64,000 bases of DNA from Acanthornis magna (taxonomy: Eukaryota; Chordata; Aves; Passeriformes; Acanthizidae). This document shows, piece by piece, positions 50,201 to 62,200 of the stretch; the first letter of the stretch is position 1; each line of letters starts with the position of its first letter. Where the stretch lies: contig JAWUZG010000036.1 in assembly GCA_036785705.1 (NCBI GenBank), positions 16,549,501 to 16,613,500 of the forward strand. Direction: 5' to 3'. The notes below the pieces were generated by a model. It was not told the origin of the DNA and did no database searches. It saw nothing but the letters and a program-made list of their open reading frames with translations. The translations under genes were made by a program, and so were the position numbers.

Positions 50201-53200
50201 TAGGGTGGGCCTCTGTGGCAAAACAGTCTGAGACAGACCTTCTGTGACTGCTAGTCTGCCCTAGCCCCAGGTGGGCATTCGTATTCTGGAAAACATGTTC
50301 TTTTTGGCTTCCTTGGAAACACATTAAGCAGTATCAGTAAAGGATCTTAATACAGAACAACAGTTAGCTTGCAAGGATATGGAATGAAAACAAAACAGCC
50401 TTTCCAATCTGAATTTATCCTCGAATATATTCTGTGTTGTGTACCCACATGGAAACCTCTTCTGCTTTGAGGACACAATCCAAAGCTTTTTCAAGTTATT
50501 GCAAGACACATATTAATTCATGTGGGTTTTGGATCCCTGATGAAATGCATTGTCAGGTCAACCTGCTCTTTAAATAGAAAGATGTTAAGGAAAGAAATGC
50601 TCCTGAAGGTCATGCTATGAGAGAGTATGACAGAAGGACACGAGTTCTATACACAAAAAGCTCTAGAATTAAATGATAATGGGTAGTCATGGAGGATACA
50701 CAGGTGGGATTTAAGGCTGAGTGGTTTAGGTCTTGTAAGAACAAGCATAATATAAAAGAAAAGGACAGGATTTAAGAGGCCCTTGATGGGTGTGGAACAA
50801 TCTCTGGCACACAGTAGTGAGTCAGATTTCAGAATAACTTCCCATTGCACCAATGGGAAATCCTTCTGTTTGCATCCTGATTCTGCATCCTGATCTATAC
50901 ACAGTACCTGCTCATTGGGAATGCCATCTCCATCCGCATCATCATCACAGGCGTCTCCAATCCCATCACCATCAGCATCTTCTTGTCCAGAGTTTGGAAC
51001 AAATCTGCAATTGTCCTAAACAAAAAAGGAGAAAAAATTGTAAATATATAAGTAAACTGGATGCCTTCCTAATTTGAGTGACTTTTCCTATTATTAATTG
51101 ATTCATCAAATTAAATAGAATTTAATAACCTGAAAAGAAAGTAATACATCTAGTCATGTTTTTTACAGTCTTCCTTTTTATCCCTTCATGCTCTGAATTA
51201 TTATAGAATTAAGAAAGAATTTCTTACCTTTCTGCAGTTTTCAGCAGAGCAGGAGAGTTCTTCATTAGGGTAGCCATCAATGTCAACATCTTTTCCACAA
51301 ATGTAACCATCACCAGCCCAGCCAATGCCACACTATCAATAAAACATCATGGTAGTACTATCAAAAGGTTAGTGAGTCACTGTAGAAATAGTCAAGAAGG
51401 AAAACTCACACCAGTCTTGAAAACAGAAGCATGCAGAAGTCATGGCCAGATACTGAAGTACAATGAGATACAGAGAGCTTGAAACAAAGATTTTCTTTCC
51501 ACACTGAGAGATGCTGCAGTGTATCTAGACATAGCTAGAAAGAGCTACAACTTGATGTCAACTGGAATGTGTGCCTGCAACACCTAATGATTTCAGTGGG
51601 GGCTATGGATTTCTTGTAAACACTGGTCAGGAACCAATTTTGGCTCCTCACATGCAAGATGAGTAAAAGAAAAGAGGAGACCTAGGCAAAGTATGCACCT
51701 AGCATATCGTCAAGGGGCACACGGTTAGGTTAGATGACCATGTTTTGTTCAGTATCTCAAGAACACATCTGCAACTAGAGGAAGTTTTAAGAGAAAACTG
51801 TGTTGACATTTACTAAGTTTGCATCAGCAAAGCAAAATGCATCTGCACACAAGTTTCTCCTAGTGAATTAAATTGTTACGGTTTCAAACCACAAATCATT
51901 TGTGTTGAAAACATTTGCAAAGAACTGCATATCAAAATCTCGCCTTCCCTTAAAACCAGGAGTTGCCTAATGCAAGTATTTAGGCATCTTCCCATTACAG
52001 CATGGACTTAAAATATCCTAGATTATGCTTCTTTGAAACAGATATACTTAAAAATGAGACCAAAGCAAGTGCCAGCAAAAGCATGCACTGTATCCAAATT
52101 TAGGACACAGGATTAGTCTCTTGCTTTCCATTGCAAGATGGAAAAACTAAGTAATATACTTCAGTATACTCTTACAGTGGAAGTTCATATGCTACTTGGT
52201 GCTCCTCTGCTCCCATAGCTGGTAAGCACAGTAGAGCATCCCTGTGCCTGGAATCTGTGATCTCACTTGAAAAAACACCATCTCTACCAGCCAGCAAATA
52301 CAGGCATGTTGGCTATGCAGAGAGGATCCTATGTAGCTGAGCACCAGGAGAGGAATTTGTCCTTGTGGTGTCTGCTATAGAGTGACACTTGACAGTCTTT
52401 TCTGAGGAGACTACAGAAAGTCTACAAAAGTGATTCCTAAAGATCTAATTACACAGACACAGTAAATACGATACACAAATATGGTTGCTTTACAGACATG
52501 TGGCAAGAACAAAGCAATTGCAAGATAGTATCAGCCCAGTTTTCACAGCTGTTCTTAGCCAGTCTGCCACAATTGGTAAAACATCCAATTGTATAACATG
52601 ACCACAAAGACTTCTCATTTCCAGCCTAAAAAAGCCTGGGTAAAATTGCATGAATTAGTGAACTCACAGTACATGTCACCTCTCCTCTCCTCTCCTCAAT
52701 ACAACGGGCATGGATGCTGCATGGATTGAGGGCTCGATTCCTGCAGCTCCGTTCAGCCTGGCATCCCCTGGTTTGGTCTCCTGTGTATCCTGGTTTGCAC
52801 TGGCCACAGTGGTAAGACCCCTGCAAGAAAATAAAATCACCAGCCAGACTTTGACAGGACATTTTCTCCTTTGGAAGCAAGCACACAAGCAAGAATTAAG
52901 TCACACTGTTTATGCTGTACAAGTGTAGTTTTTCATCCATTGAAGCCTCTTGTACTGTGAACAAACTCTATTTTCTACAAAAAAATTATATATGGCTCCC
53001 AGAGTGCATGCTGGAAAACATAGTCAACTCTTGCCTGTTTAGAGTAGTCTTTTCTTAAGCCAGAGAAAAGTCATGTAGCAGCAAAAGCTTCTTTATGATG
53101 CCTTGTCCCTAGCAGCATCACCCTGACCTGCTTCCAGGTGGCTGAGACTTTGTGCAAAACTCTAAGCAGCAGCTGATTAATCAGGCTGGATAATCTTATA

Positions 53201-56200
53201 AAGCACACCCATCAGTTTATCTAAAGGCAACAGGGCACAAATTTTAATCAAGGAGAGACAAGAAAGTTCATCATGTCTTTGTCCCATTTTATTTTTAAGC
53301 TTAAGCGTTTTTAAGCCAATTTGATCCAAATCTTCTTCTTCAGAAAAGAATTGTGTAGCTGAGGACACAGCCATCCTCATTTACACTGCAATAAGCACAT
53401 CCAAGTAAGTTTTTGCTATGGTTTACCATGACACATGCATATATATTTTATATGTGTCCCTCTCTTGTGTAAACAAACAAAAGGAGCTAAGCCAAGGAAT
53501 CTCGTTATGTGCTGGGGCAATCACCATATGAGATATAAACAGATAAATGCTGATAAGTTGAGGTCTTCTTTAGGCATCTAATGTGGCTTTTGTCTCTGTC
53601 TCACATTCTTGTAGACCTGTAACTTAAGACATAAAATTAATTGAGAACAATCTTTTTACCTTATGGATAATAATTTTTTGACATGTCAAGGGACAGAAAT
53701 GGGCAGATCTCTGACAAACATGTGCATCCAACCCGTATTGAAACTGAGGTGCTTCATGCAACTTTGCTCTTCCTGTACAAAGTCTGTTGGAGGAACTGTC
53801 AGGAGTTTTCTAGTCCACCATCACAGAGAAATCTATTTACTACCCAGACGGGCATTATTTTTATCCTCTATTCCTAACTTCATTACAAACTTTAACGCTG
53901 TGCTGTCTGCATACTTTCAGGATGAAGATGAAAATAACCAGATGACTGAAGAGTAAAATAATCCCTGGGCCATGCAAATGGTATGGCCTATATAAAACAC
54001 ACCAGCCCGTGCACTTTATCCTAATGGACGCCAGAGCAGTATCTTCTGGAGTCTGCTGAGTTTGCTCACTATAGTCTGTCCTATATCAAGCTCTGGTATG
54101 CATTAAAATAGCCTCTAAGGCAGCATTTCCAGACCAGATCGTTTCTGAAGGGATACAGAATTGGAAACCCCACACTGCTCTGTTTTGACAGATGGCAGGA
54201 CACTTGGTGCCTGCCCTCTGCAGACAGGGCCCAGTGGCCTCCCAAGGAGGACTAGTCATGTCTAGTCATGCAGCAAGAAACAACATGTGACTAAATGTTC
54301 TAGATATTAAAAAAAAAAGTTACAAACATACTGAACAATGAAAGCTGCCCTAAGAAAACAAGCTTATTCACAAGAAAAGTTAACACTGAACCCAAATGGT
54401 AGCCTCAGCAATATCTTGCTGCAGGAAGGACCATCTTTACACCTGAAAGATACTTTTAACCCTTCTCTTGCAATGGAGAAGCCTGTGGCCTGTACAGGAC
54501 AACCAGGGGATCAGGCCCAGCCAGCAGAGATTTATGAAAGACATGTCCTGCTTCTTCTGTTGCAGGGTGACCTGCTCAGTAGATAAGCCTTTGACACCAT
54601 TTCCCACAGCATTCTCCTGGAGAAACTGGCAGCTGATGGCCTGGACAAGTGCACTGTTCACTGGGTAAAAAAACTGCCTGTGTGGCTGGGCCCAGAGCGG
54701 TGGTGAGTGGAGTTCCATGCAGCTGGTGATCAGTCACCAGGGCTGCTCCTCAGGGCTCAGTACTGGGGCAGTTCTGTTTAATGTCTCCATTGATGACCTG
54801 ATCAAGTGCACCCTCAGTCAGCCTGCAGGTGACACCTGCAAGCAGGGTGGGAGTGCTGATCTGCTGGAGGGCAGGAAGGCTCTGCAGAGGGATCTGGGCA
54901 GGCTGGATCAGGGGCTGAGGCCAATGGTGTGAGGTTCAACAAGGCCCAGGGCTGGTCCTGCCCTTGGGTCACAACAACCCCAGGCAGTGCCACAGGCTGG
55001 GGCAGAGTGGCTGGAAAGTGCTCAGGGGAAAAAGGCCCTAGGGGTGCTGGTGACAGCAGCTGGACATGAGCCAGGCTGTGCCCAGGTGGCCAAGAAGGCC
55101 AATGGCATCCTGGCCTGGATCAGCAATGGTGTGGCCAGCAGGAGCAGCGCAGGGTTTGCTCTGTACTGGGCATTGGTGAGGCCACACCTCAAATCCTGTG
55201 GTCAGTTTTAGGTTCTTCACTACAAGGACATTGAGGTGAGTGAGTCCAGAGAAGGGCAATGTAGCTGGGGAAGGGTCTGGAGCACAAGTGCTGTGAGGAG
55301 TTGCTGAGGGAGCTGGGGGTGTTTAGCCTGAAGAAAAGGAGGCTCAGGGGGGACCTTATCACTCTACAAGCACCTGAAAGGAAACTATGGATGGGTAGGG
55401 CTCAGTTTTTCCTCCCAAGTAAGAAGAAATAGGACACAAAGAAATGGTCTCAGATCCTCGGACCCGAGGCCAGGGGAGATTAAGATTGAATATGAGGAAG
55501 AATTTGTTTATGCAAAGGGTTGTCAAGCATGGGAACAGGCTGCTCAGGGAAGTGGTGGGCTCGCTATTCTTAAGAATATTCAAACTAGGTGTGGATGTGG
55601 CACTTGGGAAATGGTTTAGTGGATTGTCAGTGCTGGGTTAACAGTTGGACTTGGCCTTAAGGGTGTTTTTTATGATAAATGATTGTATGATTATGTAATG
55701 GTATGTAGAACTTGTTTCATAGCATTAAAGTGGTTGTGTGCCCTTTTTATTGGATCCTAACATCTTTCAAACCACTTTTACTTCTCCTATGCTTGCTCTC
55801 CTGGGTTTAATATCTATGGACATTAACAGTCTTGTACCAATTGCAGCTCTCCTTGTTTCCATTTATTTAGAGGGATAGCTGTTACTGTATACATAACTCC
55901 TATAAAGAGAGCACCCAGGGGAACAGCTGGTTGCAGCAGTTCTCAGGTGGCAGGAATGAAGGGAAGCAAAGGTTTAATCTTTCAAAGGAGGTTTCTTGCA
56001 ATAACATATTCATAAACACACATCGCTGGATGGTATGGAGAGAAGAGCTCCTGCTGTTCCTCAGGGAAAGTGATAAGGATCCAATTCAGATGGATGTGTT
56101 AATGACAAATCAGGTATTGATTTTTATATTATTAGCTAGGAAAAGAGGAAAGGATTCTTTGATTTATATGAAGCCAAGAAACAAATTGTATTATTCAGCT

Positions 56201-59200
56201 CTTCCCTCAGACCTATAAATCCAATGCTAGCCTCATGGAATTTTAAAACAATAGATTATTTAAAGGCAGAAATGAAAAGGTGCTTACCAAAGTGTTTATG
56301 CAATGGGAATTCGGAACACAGAGTCCAAGTCCACCATTCTGACATTCATCAATATCTAAGCAGACCTAGCAATAAACCAAATCCACAAATAACAAAAATA
56401 ATGATAATTTATTGAGATCAAAGCCTGAAGAAACAACATGAAAGTTTAAGACTAGAAAAGAGATGTAGCCTCTCCTGAAACTGCTCTCAGAACGTCACAG
56501 GCTAACTTTCCAAACCATGAAAACACACTACAAAATAGAAAATGTCAACTTCAGGATGAGCTCTGGTTCACCCACAAGAGTTTACACATAAACTGTATTC
56601 CCATTGTAGGGTGCTTACAGAAATATGCAAAAAAAAAAAAAAACCCAAACCAGTAAAATAGGCCTTTTTTATAATTTTCTTCCTAGTTCAAAGCCAGTTT
56701 ACAGAAATCAACAGAGCCCCCTGAAGCTAGTCGGAGATACTTACAAAGATAATGACATTTTTTCTTGTCTCTATGCCAGTCAAGACTGTTAATACTCCCA
56801 TTAAAGCTAAGCAACCACAATTCAGATCTCTAACTGATACACACTAAGCTCTGCCTAACAGCATAATGCAATTATAGAATGACTTACATACAATTCAATA
56901 CAGATGCACTGCTAATATAAAACCAGCACCTTGCGATAGAAGTTGTTGTGGGGGTGCTGCCACTCACCTGCTTATTGCTCTTGGCATAGCTGAGTCCTAT
57001 CCCTTGCATGGTTTGTCCTGTATAGCCTGGAGGACAGGTCTCGCATCGGAAACCTGGAGCAGTGTTCACACAGCGCACTCCAGGGAAGCAAGGGTTGTAA
57101 CGACACTGCAAAGAAAAAATGAACCGAGCACAGGTTCGTGCTTCAGTAACATCCAGACTCTGACTGTGCGCACATACCTCTCACCAAAGGCAATGCTACA
57201 TGCAACACCTGTATGTCTTATGTTCAGAGAGGAAACTGTCTCTGCAGGTATTTCTGACCTCAGCAGATCTTCACCTGTGTAACATTTGCAACTTTCCATT
57301 ACAGTCTGTAGCAGATATCCTAAGCTCTCATCCTCAATCCTTCATTTAGCTGGGCAGATTCAGATCCCTTGGAAACTGAAAGCTGAGGGGTCCAGACCAC
57401 AGTATCAGGAAAGCTGTATAACCCCAACCCTCCAAACATCCCTTCTAATGTGTTTTGTACACACAGAAGTGGCAGCAGCATTTTCCTTCATTAATATTTG
57501 GGCAAATCTCATAGCCAGAAGGAATCCAAACATAGACCAGATAAGCAAGGATGTGTCAGTGGCACCCACACATTTCTAGACCTGAGGCCCACAGACAATC
57601 CTTGGACCTTCTCTCAAAATATCACATGTCCACAAAATCACCCTTGGCCCGAAGGCACCATTCACTTCATTGCCTTATGCAGTTTTACAAAACAGCTGTG
57701 ACTGATTTAAGTGGTCGTGTGTTGCCAGTTTGGGAAATACATCCCACATTGCTGCCTTTCCAACATCAACACTAGCTGCTAGGTAACATTTATAAGAGTA
57801 ATGAAAACATCAACATGCCATCCTGCTGCACAGGGCTCAAAGACAATAATAAATGCGAAACATGAGAAAGAAATATTAAAAGAGTTTCAAAAATATGCCT
57901 TTTTTTCTCCTTCTGTCACTAACAGAAAAACATCTGCAAGATGGAGGGAAAACAAATGAGACGATATCCACGTACAAGAGACATACAACTTGTAACCAAA
58001 CACACACACAGGGAAGCAGGAAAAGGTATGTTTAATATAAAAGTGTGTTTGACAGAAGGATTTGTTAATAGTATGTCGATCAGTAATATAAGGAAAATGT
58101 AAAACCTAGGACAGACATTTTGTGCCTCCTTATTTTGCTGTGGATTCTTTATTATAGGCAGCAGAGGGCACCCAAATTACACAGCACACAGAACAGAGCT
58201 GCAGCTCCCAAGATAATGGGCACCAGCATATCAAAGTATTGTCTTCAAACTGGTAATGAATTAGGGAGCATACTGCAGAGATGCTAACAACCTCAGAAAA
58301 GATGACGGCAGTTCTTAGTGAGGAACCTCCCAGATTTATCTTTACCAGAATTTTACAATAACTTCTTTATAAGTGCCTATTATTAGGAAGTACAGCAATA
58401 GTTCATTCAGTAGGAAGATGGTCTCCCAAAACAGATTCATAAAAAGCTTAAATAAATTTTAGAAAAAGAAAAAAACCCAAAACCGAAACAACCCCCCCCA
58501 CCCAAACAAACAAAAAACCCCGAAAACAAACAAAACCCCAAACAAAAAAAAACCAAAACAACCAAACCCAAAACCAAACCTTTCCTTCGTATCAGCTAAC
58601 TCAGGAAAACAAGTATATGGCACATCCACTCTAATCAGACAATTCAAAATCATTGCAATTTATTGCTTCTTTATTTTTCCCTGTGCAACTCAAAGTAAAA
58701 ATCCAGCTGATAAAGTAGGTGTTTGCTGGTGAACAAACCTGCTCCTGACAAGGTGGCATTTTAATGGCAGTGTCCACATAAAGACCTCATAATAAGCAAG
58801 ACTGTATCTCAACGACAAAATTTTGGCAAAAATTCCTCGCTATTTCTAATGTGAGAGCAGGTCTGTCATGTGGAGTGGTGGCAGAAAGATGAAGGTACAT
58901 GAATCTCCAGTGATTAGATCCTGACTGCTAACAGACAACCACTTTAATATCAAGTCACCATGAAACAGTGTTCGTTTCTTTTCCCACCACTGCTGTAATG
59001 GGTAGAGTTGCTCCAGCCCTGAAAATGGCAGGGAGGAGATTATTGCCACGCTCTGCCTCAGTCTGAAAATAGCTCAGGAGGTGAAACCCATCCGTACTGG
59101 CAGGCTCCACCTAGGCTCAATTGTGTCTCTCACCATGGCTGTCTGTAGCATGAAATATATACCACAGCTGTCTTGGATCCACCACTTACATTCACATTTC

Positions 59201-62200
59201 AGAGCTTCACCTCCATTTTTTGCGCCTTCTGTTGCAGCAGACACAGTTCATGCCACATAAGGCAAAACAAGAGACATTGCCAATGCCTCAGGAAACTGCC
59301 ACACTTAACTCACTTTCTCTCTGCAGTGTTTTTCACAGACAGGTATAAGTTAGGCACATCACATCCTCTCTACTGATGGTCTACAGGAGGGACTAAATCA
59401 AAAGAGCAGTCAAAGCACATCTCCTGTTGGCTAGGAAGGAGAAAAAAGGAATTGCTTTTTCTGTTTTACATCATTAAACAGGTACACAGGCGCAGTTTAT
59501 GACCTAATTCAGCTGGTTCCTTGGTCTACTACATCCAGGTGTTTTTCCACAAAAAAGACTAGAGAGTAATGATAAAAATTATCCCACAGAAAAAATGCAG
59601 TGAACCTGTAAGTGGTTTTGTTGTTTCTGTTCTGAGTAAGTGTCACATTCCAATTAACACAGGTTTTCTTTAATCATTTTAGATACCGTAAATTTATTAA
59701 TTCAGTCCTCAATACAAGCAAGCTCTGAATTTCTATCATATAGCACAAGAAAAGAACTAGATTTAAGTCAACATTATTGGATTTCAACACAAACACAAAG
59801 AAGGAAAAGGAACAATAACAATAATAGTTTATTTTCTTTCATAGACCTTTAAGGTAAGTATGAAAACATGGTTCCAGTTTGGATTGAAGAGAAGACTTTG
59901 GTCTCCAAGGCTGGTTCAGGAGCACAGCAATTTAAAGAAACAAAGCCCATATTGACAAGAAGTGTTTCTGCAGCCTATAACAGAAGCTACTACATCTTCT
60001 TATGGAATAGAAATGGCAATGTCAAAAGTTTGTTTTGGTTGGGTTTAGGTTTTGGGGTTTTTTCCAAACATTAAGCTCCTTTAAGTGACTTCTCAACTCA
60101 CCAGCGTATTTCAATTTTTTACACATATAACCTCCATAAAGTTGTAGAAACAGCAAAACAGGGATATAAAATCAAATCAGAATGAATTAATAGTCACTGT
60201 GCAAGCAGTCGGAAAGTGCTGAAGACAGCAAGTATCAGCAACCCATTGATATGTATGAAACAGTTGCTTTTTAGCTTTTTTTATTAATTCAGTGAAAGTC
60301 ACTATTTTACCTCATCAATATCTGAGCATGTAACTCCATTTCCCGTGAGTCCTTCAGGGCAGGGCCCACACTGAAATCCCTCTGCTGTCTCCATGCACCT
60401 CACTCCCCTGAAGCAGGAATTAACTTCGCATTTTGGTTTAGTGCGCCTAGGAAGCTGTGTTGGAAAACTCACAGTTCCCAAACCTTTAATGCAGAAAGAG
60501 CAACAATTTCAGTGATTGAAAGAAACATCCATCATGCCTCTCAGCTGGCAAACATTCTGAAGAAATCCCCAAGACACTTCATGGCCCCACACTGTGCTAC
60601 TACCAGCTGTGCTGTGGCTGAAAATACTCCATGCTGGGAATGGCCCTGGAACTTACTGTGTCCCCAGCGAGGGGAAATTGAGGCTATTTTTTTGGGTCCA
60701 TGTGCTTCCCCTGGGAGCCCTCCTGCTAAATTGGTCCTAAATCATATCTGCTGCTGGCCAGGGAGGAAACTCTGAAAGTCTGTGATCTCAAATCAAGGGA
60801 CTCAAACAGTATGAAGGTATATACATGAAGGATTTCTCTGGCTAAATGGGCAACGCTACCACTTCATAAGAAAAACAATGTTACGGTCTCACAACAGCAT
60901 CTCTGACAGTCTACAAATAAGAATAAAGAAGCAGCAGCTGGCAGTGCACAAATACAGCAGGACCATGCAAGCACAGAGGTTTAGGTGCACAGGGACCAGC
61001 CCAGGGTTTTCTGAGACGCTGGCAAGTACTGCATGCAGGAATTAGACCTTTCCTTTGGCACTTACACATAGAAGTTACCCTGCATAAAGCTTAACTTGAG
61101 TTTTGATGAGGCTGACAGACTGGCAGAAGAAATCAGCTAAAAGGCCTGGTGAGTTTAACACGTTTCATCTCACACAGTAAAGGGAGTATATTGGTTTTTA
61201 TACTGACTGCACTTGTTTCCTGATTGTCAGTTGTGTAGGAAGGCCATGCAGTGGTATTTGGAAAAGTATTTATTTCTTTAATTTGGAGAAAAGATGAAGA
61301 CCACCTTTTGGGTCTTACTGCTTAGTAACTGTCTATGCAGAATCAGACAAACTTCAGGTGGACTGCATAGGATCTTCCCCAGACTGATAATACCAGCTAG
61401 AGCAGAGCATGATTCCTCCCTTGAACTTTCTACTAAGATTGTGCATGAGATAGCTGGGAGACAGTGTCTCCCTCCACAGAAACATGTGGCACAGCTTTGT
61501 GGCAGAGTGAGAACTGACAGTACAGCCTGAGTGGTACTGCTTGGTTTAGTGGCATTTTATCCCCCAATAGGTGATTGTCAGGTCTATGGAAGCTTTTTCT
61601 CTAATGCAAATCTATTTTAAATTTCTGTCCAAATACATATACATCTAGAACTTTGGACACAGTATTTTTTAAAAAGTACTTTTGAGAAACATAAAGCTAA
61701 TGCAATCAATACTAGTTTTAAAACAACTCTATATCTCTTCTCGATTACAGGCAATAACAGGAATACTCACCGCATGCTTGGCACTCAGCTATGGTATTTC
61801 TCAGAAAAGTTGTTTCTTTGACCTTGAGAGTACAGAAAACAAATATTATTTGGGTACATGTAGTTCCAGTTCGCACCTGGCTTGTGAGAAGAACTGTTAG
61901 TCCCCAAGATACCACTTAAACCATGCAACACAGGTAATCTATCTTAAATGAGATGTTCTTTGTACTCCATAAAATTAAGGATACGGATAAAGGATGTACT
62001 CCAGTCCAGCCTTCATCAACAGGGCCTTTAAAGGTCCAAAGGTCCTTGTTTAACCAAAGGAATGTGCCACTAGCAATTCCAGTTCTGACACCCACCAGCA
62101 AGTGAAACAAATGTGATTTCAGTTCTGTGCAACAGACCCACAGCTATCTAACAGTGGGCTAGAATGGCTACTCTACATCCTCACAAGATGCTAAATTTTC

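Noticed and set aside
54987..55211. Open frame at 54,987-55,211 as a possible gene
   Set aside because: It lies within the CR1 copy and is decayed retrotransposon sequence.
58459..58653. Phe/Gly-rich minus-strand open frame
   Set aside because: It is a translation of the A/C-rich low-complexity tract.
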